A stretch of DNA of 64,000 nt from Gonocerus acuteangulatus (GCA_946811695.1 OX328123.1:120441515-120505514); one strand, 5' to 3'. Counted from the first letter of the stretch, positions 12,534 through 24,434 are shown. The notes: generated by a model from the sequence alone, not told the origin. Translations and numbers: made by a program.

Positions 12534-13640
12534 TTACATTGTCATAATTACTATTTCACCGTACAATATTGACTTTTGATATAAGAAAGTAAGAGGAAGT
12601 AGTTTGAGAGCCATAAATAAGATTTCGTAATGTAATTTTTCATAATGATTATTTTGCCAGTTTTTTTTTTTTTTTTTACGTTAATACCTATCGTAAAACA
12701 AATTATTACCTTTCGTGCAGTGTGTATGCTTTTAACGCATTCACTAAACCGAAACAATATAAACAACTATTTTGGAAGCACAAGGTGTATCACTTCCTAT
12801 ACAATCCTGCTGTGCGTTTAGGTTCCTGTTGAAATGTCTTGTTGTTTCCCAATATCTTAAGTGCGTACCACGCTTAAGTTTTCATAGTATTATTCCTAAT
12901 TTATATAATATTTTTTTTTTTTGGTCCTATTCACATAATGGATAATAGATTTTGGATTTGGTATTTGTTCTAAATGTAATGACATATAAAAGTTTGAACA
13001 TGATTAATATTGAATGGAATTTATTCGTCACCTCCCGAAATCCCAATTCGTAGTCAATATTCCTAATCATTAAGGGATTCAGAATGCGATTGATGGAAGT
13101 CTCGGTTTTGTGAATAGACACATATTATAACTTACAATATATATATTATTATAATTTCTTGCACCAATTTTAGAATTAAGGAATGCAAAATGAAATAAAA
13201 TCTATGCATAAAGGAGAGATAGTATAACTCCATAACTGTTAAACGTAGAGTAATACATCACAAAGATGAAATATGACTCCTAGATAGGAATATGTTACAG
13301 AAAAAATATACTACAAAGATTACAGACGAATATAAAACAGTCGAGTATAACTGATGGCTGACCATATTCGGCGACAGCTTTCTTTTCATTTCTAGAAATA
13401 TTTTTCTCAACAGAATTCATTCTCCTTGGAATTATAATAAGCTTTCGGCCTATGTATGAGCCGTCAGTTGGTTTCATGAGATTTAATTTTAATTAATTTA
13501 CAAAATCATTGGAACATCAAATTTTTATGGATTTTTTTTAATGTATTCTTATTGCACCTAACTGCTTACTAAAATTTTTTTAATTTATTTTGCATCGTAA
13601 AAACAAAAAAAAAAACACTTTTTGGACTGGTTATGGCTAC
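12533..13640. other. No gene recognised
   Basis: AT-rich DNA with T runs at 12,661 and 12,909. Short frames have no domain features. Confidence 0.35.
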
Positions 13641-13649
13641 ATGTTTTTA

Positions 13650-13880
13650 TGCTTATAATAATAGCAAATAGGTAATGAAGGCTTCTCATGTTTGAGTAGA
13701 TTGGCTTATTACTTATTATTGGGTGGCATTTATTTCGAATTTTTGTATTTTTTTATAAGTACTATTTGATGTGTAGCTCAAGACTGGACAAGCATAGGTG
13801 TGTATTGGCCTAATGAATAGTTTATAAATAAGCGTTTTATTTTGTTCTGCTGGGAAATTCTGTATTGTCTATTAAAGCAG
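13650..13880 (-). pseudogene. Decayed Jockey-type LINE reverse-transcriptase fragment
   Basis: On the minus strand, after one frame change, the translation contains RPIHTYACPVLSYTSNS followed by YKKIQKFEIN. This resembles the Jockey/R1-group RT thumb region, usually of the form 'LIRPxxTYACPVW...KLQxxQN'. Upstream residues QNKIKRLFINY fit the usual stretch before it. Stops and frameshifts show it is dead. It is only a short piece, without endonuclease or the YADD box. Confidence 0.55.
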
Positions 13881-13984
13881 GGGCTCATGAAAGTTCTTTT
13901 TCACAGCGCAACGAAATTTAGGCCATTAGCGCCTGGGTTTCATGACAAACATGGGATTCATTGCAAGTATTTTTTACATGATAA

Positions 13985-14075
13985 GTGAATGTAATAGAGT
14001 ATATGGCGTATCCGATTCTCACCTAAGGAGGTGGGGTTTCGAATCTCCACTGGTGCAGCTTGAGTTTTTTTCATC
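13985..14075 (+). mobile_element. tRNA-derived SINE head fragment
   Basis: The phrase 'tatggcgtatccgattctca' is followed by a box-B-like GGTTTCGAATCTCC at about 14,033 and a T run. It directly abuts the 58-bp array. A source tRNA cannot be assigned. Confidence 0.45.
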
Positions 14076-14826
14076 ATTCATGGGCATTTAGGAAGCATGG
14101 TTACCTATTGATAGCATGGTGTTAACAGCCTATATTCATGGGCATTTAGGAAGCATGGTTACCTATAGATAGCATGTTGTTAACAGCCTATATTCATGGG
14201 CATTTAGGAAGCATGGTTACCTACAGATAGCATAGTGTTAACAGCCTATATTCATGGGCATTTAGGAAGCATGGTTACCTATAGGTAGCATGGTGTTAAC
14301 AGCCTATATTCATGGGCATTTAGGAAGCATGGTTACCTATAGATAGCATGGGCTAACAGCCTATATTCATGGGCATTTAGGAAGCATGATTACCTATAGA
14401 TAGCATGGTGTTAACAGCCTATATTCATGGGCATTTAGGAAGCATGGTTACCTATAGATAGCATGTTGTTAACAGCCTATATTCATGGGCATTTAGGAAG
14501 CATGGTTACCTACAGATAGCATAGTGTTAACAGCCTATATTCATGGGCATTTAGGAAGCATGGTTACCTATAGGTAGCATGGTGTTAACAGCCTATATTC
14601 ATGGGCATTTAGGAAGCATGGTTACCTATAGATAGCATGGGCTAACAGCCTATATTCATGGGCATTTAGGAAGCATGATTACCTATAGATAGCATGGTGT
14701 TAACAGCCTATATTCATGGGCATTTAGGAAGCATGGTTACCTATAGATAGCATGGGCTAACAGCCTATATTCATGGGCATTTAGGAAGCATGGTTACCTA
14801 TAGATAGCATGGTGTTAACAGCCTAT
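14076..14826 (+). repeat. 58-bp satellite, 13 units, with 5-unit higher-order repeat
   Basis: Units begin ATTCATGGGCATTTAGG at 14076, 14134, 14192, 14250, 14308, 14365, 14423, 14481, 14539, 14597, 14654, 14712 and 14769. Most are 58 bp; those with 'catgggctaac' instead of 'catggtgttaac' are 57 bp. Variant bases show that units 2-6 recur in the same order as units 7-11, giving a 289-bp higher-order period. Unit 12 repeats the 57-bp type. Confidence 0.95.
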
Positions 14827-14884
14827 ATTAAAGACTCACGGTAACAAAAATATAATAGAAAAAAAAATCAGTAAATTTAGTTTG

Positions 14885-14930
<46 letters not shown>

Positions 14931-15518
14931 AAAAGGAGGTTGGCTTCTTTGAAAGATTGTTTTTGGTATTCGTAATAAAACTCGTAATTTCATGTCTACA
15001 GCAAGTCACGAAACAGATGAAATGTTTTTTTTTTTTTTTTTTTTTTCCTTCTGTGAATTCTGGACATTTTAGAATAAAGTAATCTGGAATTTTCTATCCA
15101 GCAAATATTTAAATTTGCTTAAAAGTAAGACAGGTTTGTAAATTTCTTGTTACAGCCAGAATTGCAATATTTTCGAAGTAAAAAAGTATATATTAATCAT
15201 TCTAAATGACACTAGAGATAAACATGTAACATACACTAAAATAAGGCAATTCCTGCTAGTTGGTCTCTAAATGATTGAGACCGCTCCAGAGGTAAAGAGG
15301 CCTCCTGTTATGACGCCGATTCAGTACAAGCGTGGTGAATGACAACACACTTCCATTAAGAAATACAACTACTTTCTCTTTCCCCTTAAAGAGATTTATA
15401 AATAGAAAATGGTCCCTTTTTCCGGCATGTTTTACGTAATTATTTTATAAATATTAAATGTCAAATGTTGAAAGTAACTTATTGCTACCCATTAAATGTG
15501 CCACCATCTTACAGATCC
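14827..15518. other. No gene; long poly-A at about 14,888-14,928
   Basis: The A run and a T run near 15,026 give an artificial Lys/Phe-rich frame. I see no other structure. Confidence 0.4.
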
Positions 15519-15745
15519 CCATGGCCGCAAGTTCTAATGTGGCCCGTTGGCCTACAGTGCTAAGGCAGAGCAGTCCGAATCTAAGGTTGTGGGCTCAATT
15601 CCCACTATTGGTGTGACGTTTCTTCGAAATCAAAGGCATCAGCCTGATCCTAGGCTAGAACTGAGTCATAACATGTTGGTAACACTTCCTAAATTTCTGT
15701 GTTATGTATAAATGGAAGTTATAATGTCAATAAATAAAAATATTA
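15519..15745 (+). mobile_element. tRNA-derived SINE
   Basis: The head has 'tggcctacagtgctaaggca' and a box-B-like GTGGGCTCAATTCCCAC at about 15,584, followed by a body of about 120 bp and an AT-rich tail ending near 'aaataaaaatatt'. This layout fits a pol III retroposon. Confidence 0.55.
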
Positions 15746-16453
15746 TTTGCTACTTTATAGAATTTTTGTTTTGGCAGTATTCGGGTCCATTTCGGAAAAG
15801 GCCCAAGTGATTTTATCAGTAACTGTGATTATTTTAATTAAATAAAATAGCTTTGACTCTATAAAATATGTATACTCGTACAAATGTTACAGTAACCTTA
15901 CAAAGTTTCCTAATATTTTTATAGTGGAGATGGAGGTAGTTAGCCGTTGCAGTGATACGAAGACAAGGGATGGTTGGGATTCGGCTAGGAGGAAAAAACG
16001 TCAGACCTTCAGGAAGAAATCTGTATTGGACGTTTCGGCTGCACGTTGGTTTTAATACATAATTGTAAAATTTAATCCAAACTTTACTGTTGCATATATT
16101 TTATACACCCTTCAACTTCATTATCTTAATTACAAAGCTTATTTAGAAAAGTATTATACCTTAATAAGTTGTTGTAATTAGTTTAATTTAGAATATTTGT
16201 CTAAAATTAAATGATATACAGCACTCAAAATATTTTAATTGACTAGGAACTTAAATAAAACCTAAATATTATCAACAATTTGCATATTTATAAATGTTAA
16301 ACTATTAAAGTGGTTGAAAATATTACAGTGAAACTTACGTAAGGTCTACAAGTGTTGGAGGCATTGGGATAACATTTCATTGCTTCTTAAAATATCATAT
16401 TCATATTCGTTTATGACGTATTTTCTCCCTTTTGGAGTTATGGGATTCACCCC

Positions 16454-16491
<38 letters not shown>

Positions 16492-16862
16492 TATAATAAG
16501 TAAAATTAAAAAAATATTAATTATATTATGTAATTTTGGGCAAACGGTTTTTATAAGAGAAATGTAAAGGGGGTAGTTTTGTATACGACACTAAATACCT
16601 TCATTTTTATTATAACTGAGAGTTTATAAACTCCATAACGTCTTGTAAAGGGAGAAATAAAAAATAAAAGATGTGACCGAAGTGCTGATAGAATAAAATT
16701 GTAATTTTAAATTATCATTTTAGTGTCTATCCGTGTTGTAGTTTGCCCGGCTAAGAATTGTTTAGATTTAATTTTCTGTTGCATACTTTTTTATGTGTTT
16801 TAAATTCAGTTTTACAGAGCCAATCTAGATGAGCGATTAGCTCTATTAATGATAAAAGCTTC
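15746..16862. other. No gene; poly-A run at about 16,459-16,489
   Basis: AT-rich unassigned DNA. No domain-bearing translation is visible on either strand. Confidence 0.35.
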
Positions 16863-16972
16863 TTCCTTCTACCCTCCTAATGTCTTCTTCAATATCCCTC
16901 CTAATAACTCCTTCTATATTCTTCCTAATATCTCCTTCTATATCCTTTCTAATACCTCCTTCATCTGTAAAT
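16863..16972. repeat. Minisatellite of about 24-26 bp (pyrimidine-rich)
   Basis: Imperfect tandem copies of a unit like CTTCCTAATATCTCCTTCTA occur here. The same unit recurs at 17,462-17,572 and more diverged at about 17,970-18,060. Confidence 0.75.
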
Positions 16973-17382
16973 ACAACACGTTCCCAGAACAATAATGGTT
17001 TATATATGTACTTTTAGCAAATTGAAGTCTCATTGCCCGGTGGAATGGCACCTAGGCGTATGTCGATTATAGCCTGCATTTTTCGTAGCCTTCCTTACAG
17101 TCTGTGGAAACACCTCGATATTATAATCAGCCTGTACCATATTGGCTAAATTTGAAGCACTGGTGTGCAATTATTTAGCTACACTTATTACAATTGCCAT
17201 CGACCTATAGATACCGGCAGCCTGTTCGGTCTCTATTTCCAACAGAATCCAGTTTTTCTTAGCTTATTAGGACGAACCTCACCGTTAAATAACCTTTATT
17301 GACGGCTTGTCACATTTTTCTGCACAACTGGCCACGTCTTCCCAAATTTATAATTTGTTCAAAAATCATACTTGGAAATTCC

Positions 17383-17427
<45 letters not shown>

Positions 17428-17461
17428 TTTTGCACAGAATTAGCACTGAATTGTCAAGATA

Positions 17462-17572
17462 GCCTTCCTAATATCTCCTTCTAAATCCTTCCTAATATCT
17501 CCTTCTATATTCTTCCTAATATCTCCTTCTATCTCCTTGCTAATACCTCTCTCTATATCCCTCCTAATACCG
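17462..17572. repeat. Second block of the CTTCCTAATATCTCCTTCTA minisatellite
   Basis: About four imperfect units match the block at 16.86 kb and are separated from it by about 490 bp of non-repeat sequence that includes a poly-A run at 17,385-17,424. This is probably one array broken by insertion. Confidence 0.7.
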
Positions 17573-18202
17573 GCAGAATTTCGATAAAGGAGGTGGTAGA
17601 ACAGAGTTGATGTGTCAGCTGGTCATAGGGACTACTAGCGCTCCAAGCAGCAATCAGAGTAAATGTTATCATCAGAAAAAAATACATTCAAACTATTATG
17701 TTATGAAATAATAAATTGAGTAAATGAAACGTTATGATGAACAGTAAAATATACTTGTAAAATATTTTATGGTGTTTAAGTGCAAGTATAAATCTATCTA
17801 AAGAAAATTATTGCAGTTTATTAGTAGTAGTTCTTACAACTTCCCTCTCCGCTAAATGAAGTTTCTACCATTAGTTGTCCAGAATTTCATGCTGCTTAGT
17901 ATTTAAATTTCTAAAAACCAAAAATTCGTTGTCAATTTTTGACTAGACCAGTGCGACGCCATCACTGGTCTATATTTCATCTGTATCCTTCCTAATTTTC
18001 TCTTCTATACTCTTTGATATTGTATTTATCTACTTCTATACCCGACTCTTTCCTAATACTTCTCTGATTAATGTGAAATTAATTAAATTCTAACAGATTG
18101 CATGATTTTTCTGAGTATTCTTACTGGAGTAATTTGTTATTTCGATTAAATATTTATAAGAGTAATTATTTTATTTTAATTTTTTTTTATATATATATTT
18201 TT
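17573..18202. other. No gene recognised
   Basis: AT-rich, with only diverged minisatellite units near 17,970-18,060. Confidence 0.35.
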
Positions 18203-18332
18203 TTTTAGCGCGGCTCCTCCCTCCCTTCATAGGGTGGAACTCCACTTATACGGTTGATCTCATGAAACAATACGGAATTGCCGACTAGAAAATTTCGCGT
18301 TTCAGAACCCCTAGAGAACCCCTAGGATACTA

Positions 18333-18399
<67 letters not shown>

Positions 18400-19589
18400 A
18401 TATATAGCAAGCTCAAAAATGGTCGGATTTTGATGAAATTTGGTACAAAAATCTGTCGTCTAAGTTCGTTAACCAGCTGAATCCGCCCACTGGAAGATAG
18501 TTTTTGGGGCGAAATTCGCGCAAAAAAAAATCGTAACGCTTACGTTTTTGAGTTCATATGCTTGCAGGTACTTGTTTTATAGGTTTCCTAACGTAGGAAA
18601 ACGAATGAAACCATTTTCAAGGTGATATCTGTAACCATTTCTGAGAAAAGTGGAATCAATGTTTTTGTAAGTCATTATTTTTTGTGGATACTTAGAATCG
18701 CGGGATTCAATTGAAATATTTTCTACATCTTGGAAATTAATCCCAACTAAGATGTTTAAATTTTGGTTATATTTGGATCTAAGGAAGTATGAGAAAAAAA
18801 AAATTATTAATAGACATGAAAAGTTTTTGGATCTTCATATATTTTTCGTAAATATCTCGATAACGGTTGGGAAATCGTGGTAAGTGAAAGGTAAGCATTC
18901 GAATGCTTACTAAATTCTCTACAAAAAAGGTTCTGAAATAATATTCGATGGGGCTACGTCAATCAGAGATATAAGCGCTTAAAACTTAAAAAGTTTTTGT
19001 TTTGTTGTTTTGAAAGGGGTTTTCTCTTTGTTTATCTCACTTTTTGATTGTTTGTTTTTCGTTTTAAATTGCATGTATCAGTAAAATTAGTATTGTAGTA
19101 AAATAAGCTAAGAAACTATAAAAGGTATTGGTAATAAGTTTGGAGTGGCTGTGGTAATCAAGATGGCTGTGGCTAATATCATGATGGCATATACATAGGT
19201 TTGTTTTGAATTCTCCGATCTATATAACCGTTATCGAAGTTATCGTTATTTCTTATTTTATAGAAAGATTTAACCCATGACAGAATGGAATTTTATTCGC
19301 CATGAAGCACATATTTACAGTTGATTATAACAGTAAAACGAATTTGGTAGTAAAACAAGATACTTAAATTGACAACGAATTTTTGGTTGTTTAGGATAGA
19401 GCCTTCTCAGCAGTAGTCGAAGAGTAAGTACGTTTTCAGTACATAATTGTATTGACTTATACAGATTAAGAATTATCCGCTTCTGTGTAAGTTAACTACT
19501 GTCAGTTTCCTGTGATTTGTGATGCTTTTCTTCGAGAAGTACGTAACCGCGCTAAGATGACGCAGTTCCTGCGAGTCGGACTTTTTTTT
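18203..19589 (-). mobile_element. Family A, near-complete copy
   Basis: Read on the minus strand, it starts AAAAAAGTCCGACTCGCAGG at about 19,589 with the mini-hairpin GCAGGAACTGC. It continues with GTCATCTTAGCGCGGTTAC, then the family body and the block 'gcgcgaatttcgcccc', a TA microsatellite (about 18,332-18,410) and the G/C hairpin. It ends CCGCGCTAAAA at about 18,203. The subterminal inverted repeat TTAGCGCGG / CCGCGCTAA links the two ends. It has no coding capacity. Confidence 0.75.
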
Positions 19590-20520
19590 ATCAGTATATT
19601 GATGGTTTGAGGTAATTTATAAAAACAAATATGTTTTCTAAAATGTATTTTCTATAATATATAACAGTTATTAAACAAAACCACTAGCACCCTTTTTCCG
19701 AAATATTCCGAACCCATTATTCTGTAGGAGAATGAAGGTACGTTGGTGCTCGCTGACATCAATCACCCCCTCTCTACCTCACAATGATATAGATATAATA
19801 TAGCAGAGGTTAAAGCCTCAATCATAACGAAGATACAAAATGCACATTGGAGTTAGTGCAACTTTAAACAAGTCGTATTCAAAGAAACTGCAATAATAAC
19901 AATCTGGTGTAAATAGGAAACCTTAGAATGAAACGAAACCAAAACATCCGAAACATGAAGTATCGTTTTATCCCACTAGGATGTCCCTTTTGAAATTAAT
20001 TCTAAAACCTTATTATAGGCAATTTATTGCGGTTTCAAATGATTGTGTTCAACTTTGTAGGACTTCGCAACTACATTTAACAATACATACGACAAGCCTA
20101 AAACTGCTCGTCTCCTTGATATATTTTTACTACTTCCTGTAGCCCAAACCTTACCAAAAATTATATGTAGTATAATCTATATCTTATAAAATAAATATAT
20201 TTTATCAAAACTATATCTTAGGTTTATAAAACAGTTTATCTCCGAAGTATTACGCGTTAGTGCGACGTTTTTGAGTGCCCAAAACGAGATATTACAGAAA
20301 AGGCCACTTGTTAGTATGAATCACATTGGTAGTACATCTTGTTCAATAGTGCTACTTTTGCGACTACACATCAAGTTGTTATTTAGCTAAAGGCTGTATT
20401 TAAAAGTGCAAACCAAATAAAACCGATAGAGATTGCAGCATTTTCGTTCACTGACGTAGCATTTTAACAACTTCACTGTATAATGTTACCCATCAAAATA
20501 TTTGCTTACAATTGAAGGGC
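19590..20520. other. No gene; diverged dispersed-repeat sequence
   Basis: The block at about 19,910-19,965 resembles 32,438-32,490, so part of this is an old dispersed repeat. Nothing else is interpretable. Confidence 0.35.
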
Positions 20521-20523
20521 TCA

Positions 20524-20680
20524 GTGACAAAGGTGACTAACCAACAATTAGAACAAACTGAGAAAATTGTAGTTAAAGCTAAAGAAGAATCTGAAAAAAA
20601 TTAGTGTTAGTGACAGAAATGATTTTAATTGATCCAATTTTCTCAGTTTGTTCTAATCGTGGGTGAGTCACCTTTGGCAC
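20524..20680. repeat. Inverted repeat with stems of about 46 bp
   Basis: The arms 20,524-20,569 and 20,635-20,680 are reverse complements with few mismatches. Each includes 'gaacaaactgagaaaattg' or its complement. The loop is about 65 bp. It lies just before the 25-bp satellite. Confidence 0.75.
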
Positions 20681-20718
20681 AAAGGCCTTTGATTTATAGA
20701 AAAAAAGACCGAATCGCA

Positions 20719-21195
20719 GGAACTGCGTAGCAGTGAAATCACAGGAGCTGCGTAGCAGTGGAATCACAGGAACTGCGTAGCAGTGGAATCACAGGAACTG
20801 CGTAGCAGTGGAATCACAGGAACTGCGTAGCAGTGGAATCACAGGAACTGCGTAGCAGTGGAATTACAGGAACTGCGTAGCAGTGAAATCACAGGAACTG
20901 CGTAGCAGTGGAATCACAGGAACTGCGTAGCAGTGGAATCACAGGAGCTGCGTAGCAGTGGAATCACAGGAACTGCGTAGCAGTGGAATCACAGGAACTG
21001 CGTAGCAGTGGAATCACAGGAGCTGCGTAGCAGTGGAATCACAGGAACTGCGTAGCAGTGGAATCACAGGAACTGCGTAGCAGTGGAAACACAGGAACTG
21101 CGTAGCAGTGGAATCACAGGAACTGCGTAGCAGTGGAATTACAGGAACTGCGTAGCAGTGGAATCACAGGACCTGCGTAGCAGTGGAATCACAGG
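20719..21195 (+). repeat. 25-bp satellite, 19 units, derived from a family A end
   Basis: The unit is GGAACTGCGTAGCAGTGG plus AATCACA and is repeated at exact 25-bp spacing from 20,719 to 21,193. The first unit follows AAAAAAAGACCGAATCGCA, which is the family A 5' terminal module, and the unit's GAATCACAGGAACTGCGT matches that module. Each unit holds ACTGC-gta-GCAGT, a 5-bp stem. Variants are mostly single substitutions (GAGCTG, GAATTACA, GAAATC). Confidence 0.93.
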
Positions 21196-21383
21196 TACCA
21201 GTGACCTTGGTAAAGGAATAGAAACATTTATTGGTTGTTTTGATCTTTCCTGAAAAAACTATCTTGAATAAAAGGAATATTTTAGGTCTCACAAAGCAAA
21301 GGAAACTGTAGCCAAGTTACACAGAAACAGTAATTACTCAGTCCGCCTTTCCCTCTAAAATGAGGCTCTATACATTAGCGTAT

Positions 21384-21657
21384 ATAAGAGGCAGAGATGG
21401 GCATAATTGTATTTATAAATAAAAATACGAATTTATTCGTACCTCATATATTTGTGAATACGAATATAAATAATTTCGTACTTCATATATTTGTGAATAC
21501 GAATATAAATAAATTCGTACTTCATATATTTGTGAATACGAATATAAAAAAAATCGTATTCATAAGTGTGAATACGAATTTATTTTTATTCACATATATT
21601 AAATATAAAAATACAATTTATTCGTATTAAGATGATATTACGAAAGTAATTGAAGGT

Positions 21658-21712
<55 letters not shown>

Positions 21713-22210
21713 GAGGTACAGATCACAAACTGTGTCCCTGCAGCATGGCTGGTGGTCCCGCGGCGGACTCGGGGTAAACAAAAAATCTAGGCGCTAATAA
21801 CCTAGACGTTAAACGTCTTATTTGCGAATTTTATTGTGAATAAATTTTTATTCACAAATTATAATGTGAATAAATTTTTATTCATATATTTTAATATGAT
21901 TTTTTTATGTAATGACTTGATTTTTTGTAAATATTCACATTTTTTGTGATTATTTACAATTTTTTCCGTGAATTTATTTTTATTCGCAGAAAAATTTGCG
22001 AATAAAATTTTATTTGTACTTTTATATTTAATATATGCGAATAAAAATAAATTCGTATTCACACTTATGAATACGAATTTTTTTATATTCGTATTCACAA
22101 ATATATGAAGTACGAATTTATTTATACAATTCGTATTCACAAATATATGAAGTACGAATAAATTCGTATTTTTATTTATAAATACAATTATGCCCATCTC
22201 TGATAACAGG
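21384..22210. mobile_element. hAT-type foldback element, 811 bp
   Basis: The element spans 21,392-22,202 with ends CAGAGATGGGCATAATTG and its reverse complement. The flanks are ATAAGAGG and ATAACAGG, matching at 7 of 8, an 8-bp hAT-like duplication. The arms are about 200 bp of AT-rich sequence made of internal repeats around 'ttcgtacttcatatatttgt'. The middle holds a T run of about 50 followed by a GC-rich patch (21,712-21,780), which looks like an antisense A-tailed retroposon fragment. Frames within are repeat-driven. Confidence 0.75.
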
Positions 22211-22390
22211 GGAGCTTAGGAGGGTGTACCCCCCCCCCCAACCAAAATTTGGTTTTGGTGAGAAAATTTCGTGTATAAATAGCCTAAAAAACGAAAACAT
22301 TTTCAACATTTATCCTGCTTTACTAGGTGTCACCTCAAAATTCATCAATGGTACCAGCCCCCCCCCGACGTTATTGCCTACATACGCCAC
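22211..22390. mobile_element. Degraded relative of the hAT MITE
   Basis: Two long C runs (about 22,230 and 22,360) and the closing TACATACGCCACTG resemble the right end of the CATGGGCG family. The left end is not recognisable. Confidence 0.35.
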
Positions 22391-22954
22391 TGATATATAT
22401 ATATTCAGTTATTTTAGCTGAATTATTTTTTGTAGTTTCTTACAATTACGCACTATGATTTTTATTTATTTTTTTTTTCGAGAGAGAGTTAGCTATGATT
22501 ACTAATGAGAACGACGAAAGGCACAGAACATTTCAGTGTTGAAGGTGTTGGTTTGGTGCGCTGATTTTGCGTTCATTGTAATAACTCAGCAAACCTCAAG
22601 TTTTCTCGTTGTTTGGTGGAATTCAGGAACACTATCATCATAAACTAAATTGTAAGTTATGTAGTTCTAAAAACAATAGTTAATTAGTATTTCGTGATTA
22701 GATTAGAAAATTCAGAAAAAATATGTTTTGAATATTTGAAAACAAAACCTTAAGCAGCATCTTAATATATCAAAACTATTAAAAAATACATTTTGGATTA
22801 ATTTAATCGTTATTGGTTTACGCCCCTTTCAGATAAATCTTATTATTAATTTGTGGCTTGAGAAATTTTATTCACAATATTGACTCGTATATTCAATAAA
22901 TAATAATAAATTTCTGGTTCACTCAGTACTTTTCCTACTGTTCGCGCTCTGGAC
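22391..22954. other. No gene recognised
   Basis: AT-rich sequence without a boundary, repeat or coding signal that I can support. Confidence 0.35.
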
Positions 22955-23112
22955 GCCTCAAAAATGGCCCGACTTTGATGAAATTTGGTACATAAATCTT
23001 TCGTCTAATTTGAAAGGTCAAGATCGTTAAGCGGCAATTCCAGATTGCGTCATGAGGTCAACCTTATAAGCGGGGTTCCTCCCTATGGAGGGAGGGAGGA
23101 ACCGCGCTAAAA
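22955..23112 (+). mobile_element. Family A 3' end
   Basis: The shared 'gatgaaatttggtacataaa' module is followed by 'ccagattgcgtcatgaggtc' and a strong hairpin GGTTCCTCCCTATGGAGGGA...GGAACC. It ends CCGCGCTAAAA. A TA microsatellite follows at 23,159-23,198, outside the element. Confidence 0.7.
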
Positions 23113-23155
23113 AAAAACGCGTTTTAAGAATAAGCAAAATTCGCTTATTAGAAGT

Positions 23156-23202
<47 letters not shown>

Positions 23203-23666
23203 TTATAACTGAGTCAGCTGTGTATAAAAAATATATTTATAAGTTTAAGCACTTTCCTCATCAAAGGAACGTAAACTGACCGTTTTTTTTAAATTTATTT
23301 ATTCCAAAAATAACCATATAATTAAAAAATAAAAATAGATAATTAAAATAAGTTGAAAATTACCCTGGCATTAGACAGTCTGTAGTCTGCTGAAGAAAAG
23401 AATCCCTTTCCGGTTTGGTGATGCTTATATACATGACGCATGGAGTTGGGTGTTGCTATTGATAATAGGTCCTCACTCCACGATCTACCGGCGAAGACTG
23501 AGTGCCTTGCCGCCTCCCACCACCAGAAGAGCGATGTCCCAACCTACCGAGGCCACGAGCTGTTGGATTTCAGGGGTCCTTCCACAGTATGTGGTGGAGT
23601 CACATCCTACTTTGATTTTTTTGATAAAATTGATCACAGAACACATATTTGTAATATATTATTTTA
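23113..23666. other. No gene; TA microsatellite at 23,159-23,198
   Basis: Two overlapping frames of 75-80 codons near 23,440-23,690 show no recognised family or splice context. Confidence 0.35.
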
Positions 23667-24001
23667 ATAGGCGGAAGTTCATGTATATATAAAGCTCGTC
23701 AACTTCTCACAATATCTTTTTTTATCGCTCTACATGTTTCGCGTCTATTGACGCCTCTTTATGATAGATAGATAGATAGATAGATGCCTCTTTATGAGCA
23801 ATTTACAATGTCACTTGACTGGGCCTCCAGTATGAACATGGCCTTACCTGTGGACGGTTTTCCTTGAATAAGGCTTGATTTAGTTATTTATAATTAAGTT
23901 GCTCCTGAAGAGGCGTCAATAAACGCGAATCATGTAGAGCGATAAATAAAGGATATTAAGAGAAGTTGACGAGTTTTATATATACATGAACTACCGCCTA
24001 T
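23667..24001. mobile_element. Hairpin MITE, family J copy 1
   Basis: The inverted arms begin ATAGGCGGAAGTTCATGTAT and end with the complement. Inside them 'gctctacatgtttcgcgtct' pairs with its complement at about 23,920. A GATA microsatellite lies in the centre (about 23,764-23,785). The neighbouring element at 24.13 kb shares 'ctacatgtttcg'. Confidence 0.65.
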
Positions 24002-24087
24002 AATATATTGAAAGAAAAAGGTTCGTCACAATTTTATAATATACAATTTGTTGTGGTAATTATTTCATAATTTATAGAATACAAATA

Positions 24088-24133
<46 letters not shown>

Positions 24134-24138
<5 letters not shown>

Positions 24139-24421
24139 CAGGTCGAAAAAATAGTACTTCTTTTCCTTATATACTACTTTATTATTGTCTTGACCTACAT
24201 GTTTCGTGTCCTTCATGCCACCTCCTTTGAGGCCATAAAATTCCCATGTGTGGTCAGCTCGCCACCCATATTATATGAAGTCTTAATATGGGTGGCGAGC
24301 TGACCACACATGGGGATTTTATGGCCCCTGAGAAGGTGGCATGGAGGCCAAAAACATGTAGGGTAAGCCAATAATAAAGTAGTTCATAAGGAAAAGACTA
24401 CTATTTTTTTTAACTGCACTA
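24134..24421. mobile_element. Hairpin MITE, family J copy 2, with 43-bp stem
   Basis: The element is flanked by TA tracts on both sides. Its core is an inverted repeat: 24,231-24,273 pairs with 24,284-24,326 with one mismatch and a 10-nt loop. Weaker pairing extends outward to the ends, including 'ctacatgtttcg' against 'acatgtaggg'. It has no coding. Confidence 0.75.
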
Positions 24422-24434
24422 TATATATATATAT

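Noticed and set aside
14076..14826. CRISPR-like or coding repeat array
   Set aside because: Units of 57-58 bp abut directly, have no spacers and do not keep a reading frame. It is satellite DNA.
20719..21195. CRISPR-like array
   Set aside because: The units are contiguous 25-bp tandem copies without unique spacers, in an insect nuclear context. It is a minisatellite.
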